Origin: Shinella pollutisoli
GTDB taxonomy: Bacteria; Pseudomonadota; Alphaproteobacteria; Rhizobiales; Rhizobiaceae
Assembly: GCF_024609765.1 (NCBI RefSeq)
Contig: NZ_JANFDG010000015.1
Span: 1-64,000 of the forward strand
Reading direction: 5' to 3'
DNA length: 64,000 nucleotides
Under the pieces are notes generated by a model. That model did not search any database. It worked only from the letters and a program-made list of their open reading frames with translations, and was not told where the DNA came from. Position 1 is the stretch's first letter. Each line of letters starts with the position of its first letter. This document shows positions 1 through 10,058 of this stretch, one piece after another. A program made the position numbers and the translations under genes.

Positions 1-18
1 AACCACCACAATGACAAG

Positions 19-50
19 AGGCCGGAACATCGTAACCGATGTTCCGGCCT
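19..50. terminator. Stem-loop terminator of a gene outside the window
   Basis: A perfect 14-bp stem (19-32 with 37-50) closes a four-base loop (taac). It probably terminates a gene lying left of the window. There is no clear T-run, so termination is inferred from stem strength. Confidence 0.55.
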
Positions 51-60
51 TCCAATGTAT

Positions 61-82
61 AAGGCCCCGCGAGCGGGGCCTT
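61..82. terminator. GC-rich stem-loop, probable terminator
   Basis: The arms aaggcccc and ggggcctt pair around a short GC loop. The hairpin lies just past the stop codon of the minus-strand gene at 89-469. The right arm ends in T and the left arm begins with A, so it could act in either direction and probably ends that gene. Confidence 0.5.
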
Positions 83-88
83 CCGTGT

Positions 89-469
89 TCAGGCCGGGCG
101 GCGCTTGTCGACGCGGTGGTGGTCGAGGAAGGCGGCGATCGCCGCCTCGCCGCATAGCCGCCTCTGCTCGACGAGGGCGCCGGCGATGCGGGCCGCGTCG
201 GAGAAGGTCAGGATCTCGGCGTCGGTCGCCGCGGGATTGGCCGCGAGCTTGTCGGACAGGATGTCCGCCATCACGCGCGGCAGGATGTCGGTGCAGCCGC
301 GCATGCTTTCGAAGACGGTGCCGATCGGCAGCAGGCGGTCCTCGTAGATAACGGTCGGCTCGGCGCGTCCTTCCTCCCAGGCATCGAAGGCCTCGAGAGC
401 GTCGCCGAACAGTTGTTGCAGCGTGATGGGAGCGTGTCCTTCGTGAAGGTCAGGCAGGAAATTCAGCAT
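89..469 (-). CDS. Hypothetical protein, 126 aa
   Basis: I do not recognise this protein. The start at 469 is chosen over longer upstream options because a GGAGA ribosome-binding site lies seven to eight bases before it and the upstream extension is low-complexity. The product looks soluble, with no signal peptide or membrane segment. It is rich in Ala, Glu and Asp and probably mostly helical, and its C-terminus is basic (DKRRPA). It is transcribed away from the TetR gene at 819, with the AT-richer stretch 540-665 as its likely promoter region. Nothing in the context suggests a function. Confidence 0.6.
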   Translation of the reverse strand: MLNFLPDLHEGHAPITLQQLFGDALEAFDAWEEGRAEPTVIYEDRLLPIGTVFESMRGCTDILPRVMADILSDKLAANPAATDAEILTFSDAARIAGALVEQRRLCGEAAIAAFLDHHRVDKRRPA

Positions 470-751
470 TTTCTGTCTCCTTTGCGCAAAGGCGTTGACG
501 TCTACTCCTGCAAAGGCTCCGGTTGCCGGGCAACGCGGGCTTTCACGATTGTTAACGACGGGACATCTCTTGGGAAGCGAAAAATTTTGTCCTTTCGTCG
601 CATACGTAACGATTGTTATGAACTCTTGTTTCAAATCAAAAGGATAACGGAAAGAAAATTTCTCGCCTCTTGTGCGGCGCAGCAACTTTTTCGCCGGCCG
701 CACGGCGCCTTGCGCGGTCTTCGCCGGCGGAAAAGAGCGAGTCGAGGGGTG
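470..751. other. Intergenic region between divergent genes
   Basis: This stretch holds no convincing gene. Bases 540-665 are clearly richer in A and T than the surroundings and probably carry the promoter of the minus-strand gene ending at 89. I see no operator-quality palindrome here. Confidence 0.5.
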
Positions 752-780
752 TTGACCCGGGAGCGGGATGCCGCTAGAAG
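752..780 (+). promoter_or_regulatory. Sigma-70-type promoter of the TetR gene
   Basis: A -35 element TTGACC (752-757) and a -10 element TAGAAG (775-780) are separated by exactly 17 bases. Transcription would start near 787, just before the palindrome at 791-804. This argues against the possible translation start at 768, which falls between the two elements. Confidence 0.5.
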
Positions 781-790
781 ATGGCGAACC

Positions 791-804
791 GTACCGTACG
801 GTAC
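791..804. promoter_or_regulatory. Perfect palindrome, likely TetR auto-operator
   Basis: GTACCGTACGGTAC is a perfect 14-bp palindrome directly downstream of the predicted promoter and 15 bases before the TetR start codon. TetR-family regulators usually bind such symmetric sites in their own promoters, so autorepression is the simplest reading. Confidence 0.55.
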
Positions 805-818
805 GCAATTTCGGGCGA

Positions 819-1478
819 ATGGAGCCGGATATTTTGCAGGTCGTCGAACAGGGCGGGGAAGGCGCGGCCGCGGGCCTGACGGAACGTCAGGGCGCGGTCC
901 TCGAACGCGCGCTCGGCCTGCTGGTCGAGGGCGGCGAGAAGGCGCTGACGACGGCGGGCGTGGCGCGCGCGGCGAACTGCTCGAAGGAAAGCCTCTACAA
1001 GTGGTTCGGCGACCGCGACGGGCTGCTCTCGGCGATGATCGCCTACCAGGCCGGCAAGGTGCGCACGGTCGAGGCGGGCGCCGGCGCGCTGTCGGCGGCA
1101 AGCCTGCGCCGGCACCTGACGGTTTTCGCGCGCGACCTGATCGACGTGCTGTCGGGCGAGGTGTCGCTGGCTCTGAACCGGCTGGCGATCGGCCAGGCGA
1201 GCCGCGAGGGCGCCAAGCTTGGCCGCCTGCTGCAGGAGCGCGGCCGGCGGCAGATCGGCAGGCGGGCGACGGCGCTGCTGGAGGCGGGGCGCAAGGCGGG
1301 GCTCATCGCCTTCGACGACGCCGAGGAGGCCTACGGCACGCTCTACGGCCTGATCGTCTCGGACATGCACCTGCGCATGCTGCTCGGCGAGGACCGGGGC
1401 GCGCTGAAGAAGGAATTCTCGCCGCGGGCGGAGAAGGCGGTCGACGCCTTCCTCACGCTCTACGGCGTGGAAAGCTAG
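819..1478 (+). CDS. TetR/AcrR family transcriptional regulator
   Basis: The roughly 219-residue protein has the TetR plan: an N-terminal helix-turn-helix (residues about 20-65, with the TTAGVARAA and SKESLYKWFGDRDGLL recognition region) and a divergent helical ligand domain. The start at 819 is preferred over 768 because the upstream option lies inside the predicted promoter, although the ribosome-binding site here is weak. It probably represses itself through the palindrome at 791-804. It precedes ilvC in the same direction with a 159-bp gap, so a link to ilvC is possible but unproven. The stop codon lies in a repeat element. Confidence 0.85.
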   Translation: MEPDILQVVEQGGEGAAAGLTERQGAVLERALGLLVEGGEKALTTAGVARAANCSKESLYKWFGDRDGLLSAMIAYQAGKVRTVEAGAGALSAASLRRHLTVFARDLIDVLSGEVSLALNRLAIGQASREGAKLGRLLQERGRRQIGRRATALLEAGRKAGLIAFDDAEEAYGTLYGLIVSDMHLRMLLGEDRGALKKEFSPRAEKAVDAFLTLYGVES

Positions 1479-1536
1479 AGCATCTCCGGCAAGGGCGCGA
1501 CGCGGTTCGCCTGCGGACATGCGTGAAGACAAGGGA
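1475..1536. repeat. Rhizobial intergenic repeat, diverged copy
   Basis: The segment begins ctagagcatctccgg and ends acatgcgtgaagacaag, the layout of the short dispersed repeats common between genes of Rhizobiaceae. Its first bases supply the TAG stop codon of the TetR gene. Related elements occur at 39010-39055 and 58707-58812. Confidence 0.5.
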
Positions 1537-1541
1537 ATTGA

Positions 1542-2657
<1,116 letters not shown>

Positions 2658-2707
2658 CCGTTCGCGCCTTGCCTTCCCCTCGATGGGAAGATGGACGCAA
2701 GCATTCC

Positions 2708-2735
2708 GGAGCCGGGCGGGAAACCGTCCGGCTCC
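2708..2735 (+). terminator. Rho-independent terminator of ilvC
   Basis: A 12-bp stem with one G-U pair closes a GAAA tetraloop and is followed by tttcgttt. It sits about 50 bases after the ilvC stop codon. Confidence 0.75.
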
Positions 2736-2808
2736 TTTCGTTTGCCATGAAGTGCAAAGAGGAACAAACTGTCGTCGTATCCCGTTTCACAATCGGGAGG
2801 ATCGTTCG

Positions 2809-2910
2809 ATGACGACATTGCTCCACTACTTCGCCTGGTTCGACGTTTTCATCCTCGGCTGCATTGCCATGCTGGTGCTGCTGAGCCTTTACGGCGACCG
2901 GACGACCTGA
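2809..2910 (+). CDS. Small single-pass membrane protein, 33 aa
   Basis: A strong GGGAGG ribosome-binding site lies eight bases before the ATG. The peptide has one hydrophobic segment (about residues 12-27, FDVFILGCIAMLVLLSL) followed by a short polar tail (YGDRTT). It fits the class of uncharacterised rhizobial membrane peptides. The evidence for it being a gene is the ribosome-binding site, the single clean transmembrane helix and its position after a terminator. Its function is unknown. Confidence 0.55.
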   Translation: MTTLLHYFAWFDVFILGCIAMLVLLSLYGDRTT

Positions 2911-2983
2911 CCGGGGTCGGGGGCGGACCGACCTGGAAGGATACGCCGTCCCGGCGGCAGGTTTCCTTCGTGCGTTTATTTAG

Positions 2984-2999
2984 GTCAGCATTGTTGACA
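2984..2999. promoter_or_regulatory. Inverted repeat and -35-like box before the aminotransferase
   Basis: GTCA-N7-TGAC (2984-2998) overlaps a perfect TTGACA at 2994-2999, about 55 bases before the aminotransferase start. The geometry resembles GntR- or LysR-type sites, but no regulator gene is adjacent and no good -10 element follows at the right distance. Confidence 0.3.
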
Positions 3000-3054
3000 T
3001 AATTTCGGGGCCGTGATGTGCTGCGGGCTGAGGAAAAAGCCCGAGGAAGCCCCG

Positions 3055-4278
3055 ATGTTCACATGGGACCAGGCCTTCGCGACCCGCGCGTCGCGCATGA
3101 AGGCATCCGAAATCCGCGAATTGCTGAAACTGCTCGAACGGCCGGACATCATCTCGTTCGCCGGCGGCATTCCCGATCCCGCGCTGTTTCCGAAAGAGGC
3201 CTTCGCCGAGGCCTATGCCGAGGCGCTGTCGGGCGAGGCGGCGGCGGCCGGCCTGCAATATTCCGTCAGCGAAGGCTTCCGCCCGTTGCGCGACTGGCTG
3301 GTCGGCGAAATGGCCGGGCTCGCCATTCCCTGCACGGCCGAGAACGTCTTCATCGTCTCCGGCTCGCAGCAGGGGCTCGACTATCTCGGAAAGCTCTTCC
3401 TCTCGCCGAAGGACACCGCGCTCGTCACCTCGCCGACCTATCTCGGCGCGCTTCAGGCCTTCAACGCCTACGAGCCCGCCTACGACCGGCTGAACCTCTC
3501 CGGCAACCGTACCCCGGCGGCCTATCGCGCCGCGGCCGCGGAGGCCGGCGGGCGCGTCAAGTTCGCCTATCTCTCCGCCGATTTCGCCAACCCGACCGGC
3601 GAGACCGTCGACCGGGCGGGCCGCGAGAGGCTGCTCGACCTCGCCGCCGAGCTCGACATCCCGGTGATCGAGGACGCCGCCTACCAGTCGCTGCGCTACG
3701 ACGGCGAGCCGGTGCCACCGATCCTCGCGCTCGACATCGCTCGGACCGGTCATATCGACGCCGCGCGGACAATCTATTGCGGCAGCTTCTCCAAGACGCT
3801 GGCGCCCGGCCTGCGCGTCGGCTTCATCGTCGCGGCCGCCCCCGTCGTCCGCAAGCTGGTGCTGATGAAGCAGGCGGCGGACCTGCATTCCTCGACCGTC
3901 AACCAGATGGCCGTCGCCCATGTCGCCGCGCGGCACTTCGCTACGCAGGCGGAGAAGATCCGCGCCGCCTACAGCAGCCGCCGCGATGCCATGCTGGCGG
4001 CGCTCGCCCGTCACATGCCGCCGGGCGTTTCCTGGACGAAGCCGGAGGGCGGCATGTTCGTCTGGGTGACGCTGCCGGCCGGCATGGACGGGGCGGCGCT
4101 GCTCGCCCGCGCGATCGAGACGGAGAAGGTCGCCTTCGTGCCGGGCCAGGCCTTCCATGCCGACGGCAGCGGCGCCAACACGCTGCGCCTCAGCTTCTCC
4201 CGCGCCGACGAGGCGACGATCGCCGAGGGCATCGCCCGGCTCGGCCGGGTGGTCGGCGCCGGACGGCTCGCCGCCTGA
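3055..4278 (+). CDS. PLP-dependent aminotransferase, class I/II (LysN/MocR-type domain)
   Basis: This 407-residue fold-type I aminotransferase resembles 2-aminoadipate or aromatic/branched-chain transaminases. The substrate loop PDIISFAGGIPDPALFP is near the N-terminus, the PLP-lysine motif SFSKTLAPGLRVGF is near residue 245, and a C-terminal arginine for carboxylate binding is likely in TLRLSFS. There is no N-terminal wHTH, so it is an enzyme rather than a MocR regulator. The start at 3055 is chosen for the GAGGAA site seven bases upstream. An exact substrate cannot be given. Confidence 0.9.
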   Translation: MFTWDQAFATRASRMKASEIRELLKLLERPDIISFAGGIPDPALFPKEAFAEAYAEALSGEAAAAGLQYSVSEGFRPLRDWLVGEMAGLAIPCTAENVFIVSGSQQGLDYLGKLFLSPKDTALVTSPTYLGALQAFNAYEPAYDRLNLSGNRTPAAYRAAAAEAGGRVKFAYLSADFANPTGETVDRAGRERLLDLAAELDIPVIEDAAYQSLRYDGEPVPPILALDIARTGHIDAARTIYCGSFSKTLAPGLRVGFIVAAAPVVRKLVLMKQAADLHSSTVNQMAVAHVAARHFATQAEKIRAAYSSRRDAMLAALARHMPPGVSWTKPEGGMFVWVTLPAGMDGAALLARAIETEKVAFVPGQAFHADGSGANTLRLSFSRADEATIAEGIARLGRVVGAGRLAA

Positions 4279-4281
4279 GCC

Positions 4282-5915
4282 TTACGGCTTCAGGCAGGCG
4301 ACGGCCGCCTCGAAGACGAGGTCCGGCAGCACGCCGAACGTATAGGGCGCGTGCACGCGCTCCCATTTCTGGTGGTAGTCCCGGCCCCAGGGACCGATGT
4401 TGACGGTCGGGAAGGCGAGGAGGCCCTCGGGTGCCCGATCGGTGAAGGCGGCGGACGGCGTGTTGGCGGCGATGAGGCCGGTTTCGTCCGTCGTCGGGCG
4501 GTGGCCGAGGAAGCTCATGTCCGAAATGCCGGCGAAGATCTGCTTGAACTTGATGCCGGTGCCGTGGCGCGCCGCCACCTCCGCCGTGACGGCGGCAAGC
4601 CTCTCCCGCATCCGCTGCCCGGCCTCGCCGTTTCGGTCGAGGTGGACGAGCGGATAGTGCAGGCTGGCGAAGCCGACGATCACCGCCGGCCCCTCGATGC
4701 CCGCCTCCGTCGCGGCCGCCGCGACGATCTTGCGGCTCGCCTTCAGCGGATCGCCGCCGCCCGAGACCTCCGCGTCGAGCCGCTCCAGCCGGCCGAGCGC
4801 CGCCTCGCCGCCGCGCTCACGCACCCTGTCGAGGAGGTCGGCATAGGTGAGCACGACGCCGTCCGTCCTGCGCTTCTCCGTGCCCCGGTGGCGGGCGGCG
4901 TGCCCGTCCTCTGCGTCGAGTGCCGCCGCGAGCGCGCCCGCCACGACGGCGCGGAAGTCCGCGAGCAGCTCGGCGGCGCCGCGGCGGTGCGTCAGCCAGT
5001 TGAAGGAGAGCCAGACCCGGTCCGGCGTCGTCACGTCGTAGCCGTCGCGCAGGTCGCGCGCCTTCAGGCAGACGGGCGGCGGGGCGCGCTCGCCGAAGGC
5101 CTCGTCGGCAAGCTCCGGCACGGTGTCCACGGCGCGGACGATCTCCGCGCCTATGCGCTGCGCGCTGATGCCGTCGAACGGATAGCCCGCATGGGTCGGC
5201 CGGCCGACGACGAAGGCGAAGGGCGCGAACTTGCCGATCGAGCCGAGATAGACCGCGCGGCCCTCTTCGCCGTCGCGCATGCAGCTCGACGAATCGAGGT
5301 TGATGCCGCCGACGATGTCGAGGTCGAAGCGGCGGGCGATCTCCGGCAGCGCGTCGCGCAGGCTGCGCATGCCGCGCGAGCGGTTCTCCTCGTCGGGCGT
5401 GGCGACGAAGAGAAGGTTGCCCTCCGCGTGGGTGAGCCCGGCGAAGCGCTCCAGGACGGCGATGCCGGCGGCAAGGCCGCTCTTCATGTCGAGGAGCCCG
5501 CGGCCGGGAATGAAGTCGCCGCTCTCCAGGTCGGCGAGCGCCTGCGCCTCGGCGGCGTTGAGCGGGCGCTTTGCAGTTCGGCCAGTAGGGCGTCCGCCAG
5601 CGGCTCCGGATCGCAGGCGAGCGGCGCTAGGCTGCCGTAGTTGGCGATGGAGACCGTGTCGAAATGGCCCGCGAGCACCACCGTGCGCCGGCCGCTGCCG
5701 CGCACGAGCGCCGCGACGCTCTCCGTCATCGGCTCGCCGTGGCTCGCCACGGTGAAGAGCCGGTCGGGATGCCGCCGGAACGGGGGCAGTCCGGCGAGGA
5801 GCGCCTGCAGCCTGCCGGCAAAGGCCGCCTCGTCCGGCGAGCCGGTGACGCTCGGCCAGCGGGTCATGAGAAGCGAGAGGTCGCGCACGCGCTCGGCGGA
5901 GGACGGGTCTGGCAT
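4282..5915 (-). pseudogene. RocB-like M20 metallopeptidase, frameshifted
   Basis: Two overlapping frames together encode one M20-family protein like arginine-utilisation protein RocB. The first part (to about 5570) has the zinc motif LAGHFDTVS. The second has GRGLLDMKSG, PDEENRSRG (catalytic Glu) and a C-terminal histidine in GRDYHQKWE. The frames join at the TTT run at 5570-5572. Restoring one T (an A on the coding strand) gives an uninterrupted protein of about 544 residues. It may be a real inactivating deletion or a sequencing error. The start at 5915 is uncertain, and 5951 is possible. It converges with the aminotransferase, three bases apart. Confidence 0.75.
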
Positions 5916-5990
5916 GGAGGAGGGCCTGTTTGCTGGAAGGGGCCGCATCATTCCAGAAAGCGGCGTGCGGTCAAGGCGTTGCGTCCCGCC

Positions 5991-7601
5991 TCAGGGCATG
6001 ACGATGTCGATCTCCTCGCCGGCCGAGGAATAGGTGATGCGCCCGCCCTTCCAGCCGTCCGGGCTTTCGATGCGGATCTCCAGCGTCACCTTGCCGTCGG
6101 GCGAGGGGACCATGAAGTCGCCGGTTGGCGTCATGAGCTGGCCGATGGAGAAGGTGTAGCGCGAGCGTGCCATCTCGGGGCCCACGTGCAGGCGGGTGAA
6201 GGTCCGCGCCGTCAACTCGCCGAGCTTGTCGGCGCTGAAGAAGGCGATGTCGTCGAGCGTGTAGAGCCGTTCCGGCCGGAACTCCGCCTCCCAGGGCATC
6301 ATCATGCCCGAGGCGGAGATGCCGCGCTCGGTGACGTGGTAGTTGCGCATCGTGCCGGGCGCGTCGGGCACCTCGGCGAGGATCTGCATCGATTCCCTGT
6401 CGACGATGATCTCGGCGAAGCGCGCGGTTTCGCCGAACTGCTCCCGGAGCATGCCGAAGACCTTCAGGGTCGTCGCCGGATCGAGCCAGTCGCGGCTCTT
6501 GCGGCGCGACGGCGGCAGGTCGACGGCGCGCACCTCGCCCGTCGCCGTCAGGTCCACCGAGCCGGAATTCGAGATGAACGCCACCTCGCCGCCCGTCGCG
6601 AAATCCGTGAAGCGCACCGTCCAGCGCAGCTCCGGTTTGCCGGGCCCGTCGGTGAAGCGGCGCAGCATCATGTAGTTGATCGTCGACCGGTCGTTGCCCC
6701 ACGCCGTCTTCGCCGCCTCGCGGATGGCGGAAAGCGAGGAGAGGTCCACCTCGGAGAGCGAGAAGACCTGCTCGGGATCGGTGCCGGGGAAGAGCGGCCA
6801 GGCGGAGGCCGAGCGCGTCACGCCGGAAACGGTCCAGGTGTAGCTGACCGTCTGCTCCTTCTGCGTCGGATGGTCCGCCTTCACCTGCACCGAGCGCGAA
6901 TCGACCGTCAGGTCGCGCACGACCCGCCCGCTGCCGGCTGCGCCGAGGAGGCTTTCCAGCGCGGCTTCCTTCGGCCAGTCCTCGTCGTCGATGAGGTGCA
7001 TGTTGCGGGCGCGGTTGGTGTTGGAGAGGTCGCCGCCGACGATCTCGCCGCCCGCGTCCGCATAGACGGTGGCGCTCTCGCGCGGCGAGGCGACGTAGAT
7101 CGACCAGCGGATGTCGCCGTAGCTCGGGGACGGCAGGAGATGGACGCGGCGGGCGATCTCGATCGACTTGACCGCGCCCCCGTCCTCCAGCTTCGCATAG
7201 GCGACCGCTTTCGCCGCGACCGTGTCGACCCTGTCGAGCGCCACCGCATCCAGCGCGAACAGGCCGGAGGCGAGGTCGGCCACCATGCCCGGCGCGGCGA
7301 CCGGCGTCGGACCGCGCACCGATTCGAAGGCGAAGAACAGGCGGCTTGCGGTGCGCACGCGCCATTCGTTCATGTCGCCCGCGCGCGCGGCGTCGCGCAG
7401 GACGAGCGTGATCTCGCGGTCGGTGATGCGGATCGTGTGCGCCTGCGGCGCGGGCGAAAGGCCGTCGACGACCTTGTCGATGGCGCGCGCGGCCTCGCCG
7501 GGCTCGGCGAGATAGTCGGCGCGGGCCGGCAGGCAGGCGACGAACAGCGCGAGGAGCCACGCCCCGACGCAGGCCCGCCAGTCGATCCGTACCGCCCCCA
7601 T
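5991..7601 (-). CDS. Secreted protein of unknown function with internal repeats
   Basis: This 536-residue protein has a classical signal peptide (hydrophobic core LLALFVACLPARA, cleavage after about residue 28). I recognise no known family. Two segments look like copies of one module: one from about residue 230 (DSRSVQV, later DPEQVFSLSEVDLSSL) and one from about 395 (DRESMQI, later RPERLYTLDDIAFFS). Each is preceded by a beta-rich stretch with an RW-type motif (DIRWSIYV, ELRWTVRF). A periplasmic or surface structural role is plausible. It stands alone on the minus strand, between the M20 pseudogene and a divergent nuclease-like gene. Confidence 0.75.
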   Translation of the reverse strand: MGAVRIDWRACVGAWLLALFVACLPARADYLAEPGEAARAIDKVVDGLSPAPQAHTIRITDREITLVLRDAARAGDMNEWRVRTASRLFFAFESVRGPTPVAAPGMVADLASGLFALDAVALDRVDTVAAKAVAYAKLEDGGAVKSIEIARRVHLLPSPSYGDIRWSIYVASPRESATVYADAGGEIVGGDLSNTNRARNMHLIDDEDWPKEAALESLLGAAGSGRVVRDLTVDSRSVQVKADHPTQKEQTVSYTWTVSGVTRSASAWPLFPGTDPEQVFSLSEVDLSSLSAIREAAKTAWGNDRSTINYMMLRRFTDGPGKPELRWTVRFTDFATGGEVAFISNSGSVDLTATGEVRAVDLPPSRRKSRDWLDPATTLKVFGMLREQFGETARFAEIIVDRESMQILAEVPDAPGTMRNYHVTERGISASGMMMPWEAEFRPERLYTLDDIAFFSADKLGELTARTFTRLHVGPEMARSRYTFSIGQLMTPTGDFMVPSPDGKVTLEIRIESPDGWKGGRITYSSAGEEIDIVMP

Positions 7602-7741
7602 GGCATCCTCCCCGCCGGAAACCGGAATTTGCCTATGATGAGGACGAAGCGCGGCGCGCGCTTATTCGCCGGCCGGCAAAAAGACCGTTTTCCATCCTTC
7701 GCCCGCTGGCTACACTCCGCCCGCCACGACGGAAGGAAGAC

Positions 7742-8848
7742 ATGTCGCTACGCCTCGCCACGTTCAACATCGAAAACCTCATGACCCGCTTCGACTTCAC
7801 GGGGTTCCGCAACCAGCTCCGGCAGGACCGGGTGCTCCGGCTCTTCGACATCCGCAACGAGGCGGAATACCAGCGGCTGGAGGAGGCGCGCACCGTGGCG
7901 CACACCGACGACGCGCGCCAGCACTCCGCGCTCGCCATCGCCGACGCGGACGCGGACATCCTCTGCCTGCAGGAGGTCGACAACATGGCCGCGCTCCAGG
8001 CCTTCGAATACGGCTACCTCTTCCGCATGGTCGGCAACGGCTACCGGCAGAAGTACCTGATCGAGGGCAACGACAGCCGCGGCATCGACGTCTGCGTGCT
8101 GATGCGTGAGGAGACGCGCGACGGCCAGCCGATCGAATGCGTCGACGTGCGCAGCCATGCCTCCGTGACCTATCGCGACTTCGGCCTCTACACGCCCAAC
8201 CTCGGCCCGGGCCTCAACCCCGACGACAAGATCTTCAAGCGCGACTGCCTGGAGATGGACCTCAGGATCGGCGGGCGGCCGCTGACGCTCTACGTCGTGC
8301 ACTTCAAGTCGATGGGCCCGGGGCGGGAGGGGCTCGACGGCCGCCAGTCGACCATGCCGATCCGCTTTGCCGAGGCGCGCGCCGTGCGCCGCATCGTCGA
8401 GGACCGCTTCGGCCGCAACCGCGCCGCGGCGAAGAACTTCGCGATCTGCGGCGACATGAACGACTACCAGGAGAAGCTGTCGATCGAGGGCGACCGGCGC
8501 AATGGCTATCGCTTCGTGCCGGTGCGCGAGGAGGCAAGCGCGCTCGACGTCTTCACCGCCGACGGCTTCGTCGTCAATCCGGTCGAGCGCCGGCCGGTCG
8601 AGGACCGCTGGACGCTCTATCACAGCCGCGGGCCGGAGGAGCGCCATCTCTGCCAGCTCGACTATATCTGGCTGTCGCCGGCGCTCGCCGAGCGCAACGC
8701 GCTGCGCGTGCCCGAGATCGTGCGTGCCGGCCAGCCCTTCCGCACGCTGTTTCCGCCGGGCCAGGAGGTGGAGCGCTATCCGCGCATCGGCTGGGACCGG
8801 CCGAAGGCCTCCGACCATTGCCCGGTCGTCATGACGCTCGATCTGTGA
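7742..8848 (+). CDS. Endonuclease/exonuclease/phosphatase family protein
   Basis: This 368-residue cytoplasmic-type hydrolase has the full EEP signature: TFNIENLMTRFDF at the N-terminus, LQEVDNM (metal-binding Glu), HFKSMGPG, GDMNDY, and a C-terminal SDHCPV with the catalytic Asp-His. The family cleaves phosphodiesters in nucleic acids, lipids or nucleotides, and the substrate here is unknown. A good ribosome-binding site (ggaagga) supports the start. It is divergent from the secreted repeat protein. Confidence 0.9.
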   Translation: MSLRLATFNIENLMTRFDFTGFRNQLRQDRVLRLFDIRNEAEYQRLEEARTVAHTDDARQHSALAIADADADILCLQEVDNMAALQAFEYGYLFRMVGNGYRQKYLIEGNDSRGIDVCVLMREETRDGQPIECVDVRSHASVTYRDFGLYTPNLGPGLNPDDKIFKRDCLEMDLRIGGRPLTLYVVHFKSMGPGREGLDGRQSTMPIRFAEARAVRRIVEDRFGRNRAAAKNFAICGDMNDYQEKLSIEGDRRNGYRFVPVREEASALDVFTADGFVVNPVERRPVEDRWTLYHSRGPEERHLCQLDYIWLSPALAERNALRVPEIVRAGQPFRTLFPPGQEVERYPRIGWDRPKASDHCPVVMTLDL

Positions 8849-8945
8849 CGCCGCGACGCGGGATTTCCGCTTGCCCGGGCGGGGGCGGTCGTGCAGGTTT
8901 AGCCCGCCGCCGGGCCTTGCCTCTTCGTGAAACCGGGAGATTCGT

Positions 8946-9866
8946 TTGCCACGCCGCTACGCCATCTACGACGTCTTCACCGACACGCGCCTCGCCGGCA
9001 ATCCGCTCGCCGTCGTCTTCGACGCCGACGGGCTCGATACTGCCGCGATGCAGAAGATCGCGGGCGAGTTCAACCTGTCGGAGACCGTCTTCGTGACGGC
9101 GCCGGAGAACCCGGCGCATACGGCCCGGCTGCGCATCTTCACGCCCGGCCGCGAACTGCCCTTCGCCGGCCATCCGACGGTCGGCGCGGCGATCGCCATC
9201 GCCGAGGCGGGCGAGGGGCGGGCGGGCGGGCTGCCGCTCGACCTCGTCAGCGTGCTGGAGGAGAATGTCGGGCCGGTGCGCTGCGCCGTGCGGCTTTCGG
9301 CGGGGACGGCTGCCTTCGCCGAATTCGACCTGCCGCGCCGGTCCGTGCGCATCGACGCCGGCTTCGACCGCCAGGCGCTCGCCGACGCCTTCAGCCTGAA
9401 GCCGGGGCAGATCGGCTTCGAGAACCACGTGCCGTCGCTGTGGAGCGCCGGCGTCGCCTTCGTCCTGGTGCCGGTGCACGGCCTTGCCGCGGCGGCGGCC
9501 GTCGATTTCGATCCGATGTTGTGGGAGCGCTGCGCGCCCTTCGCCGAGGGGAGACTTGCGGCGGCCTATGTCTATTGCCGCGGCGGGGTGAACCACAACG
9601 CCCGCTTCCACGCGCGCATGTTCGCGCCCGACATGGGGATCGCCGAGGATCCGGCGACGGGCGCCGCCGTCGCCGCCCTTTCCGGCGCGATCCATCATTT
9701 CGACGCCCCGGTCGACGGCCACCATCCCTTCCTCGTCGAGCAGGGCGTGGAGATGGGCCGCCCCTCCTTCATCCACCTGCATCTCGACGTGGCGGGCGGC
9801 CAGGTTGCCGGCGCGCGGATCGGCGGGCAGGCGGTGCGGCTCGCCACGGGCGACCTCTGTTTGTGA
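8946..9866 (+). CDS. PhzF family isomerase/epimerase-like protein
   Basis: This 306-residue protein has the two-domain diaminopimelate-epimerase-like PhzF fold. Visible signatures are DVFTDTRLAGNPLAVV, the catalytic Glu in FNLSETVFV, GRELPFAGHPTVG, and EDPATGAAVAALSG in the second half. PhzF homologues catalyse proton shifts in small amino-acid-like molecules. No phenazine genes are nearby, so the substrate is unknown. Translation probably starts at TTG (8946) behind a GGGAG site, the only start that keeps the conserved RRYAIYDVFT beginning. Confidence 0.9.
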   Translation: MPRRYAIYDVFTDTRLAGNPLAVVFDADGLDTAAMQKIAGEFNLSETVFVTAPENPAHTARLRIFTPGRELPFAGHPTVGAAIAIAEAGEGRAGGLPLDLVSVLEENVGPVRCAVRLSAGTAAFAEFDLPRRSVRIDAGFDRQALADAFSLKPGQIGFENHVPSLWSAGVAFVLVPVHGLAAAAAVDFDPMLWERCAPFAEGRLAAAYVYCRGGVNHNARFHARMFAPDMGIAEDPATGAAVAALSGAIHHFDAPVDGHHPFLVEQGVEMGRPSFIHLHLDVAGGQVAGARIGGQAVRLATGDLCL

Positions 9867-9885
9867 CGGCCGTTTTGCGCCTGCG

Positions 9886-9913
9886 AAAAAATCCGCCGGG
9901 CCGGCGATTTTTT
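9886..9913. terminator. Bidirectional-type terminator after the PhzF gene
   Basis: The core CGCCGG-G-CCGGCG is flanked by a run of A before it and a run of T after it (AAAAAAT and ATTTTTT), which also pair around one bulged C. It begins 20 bases after the PhzF stop codon. Confidence 0.85.
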
Positions 9914-9982
9914 CTCGAACGCATATGGACAAGCCCGCCGAAGGCCATTATACGCCCCTCCAGACCGCCGGAGCGGTCGTGT

Positions 9983-10058
<76 letters not shown>

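Noticed and set aside
5664-7784. A 706-codon plus-strand open frame antisense to the secreted repeat protein and the M20 gene
   Set aside because: Its product is low-complexity and its length follows from high GC in the codon positions of the true minus-strand genes.
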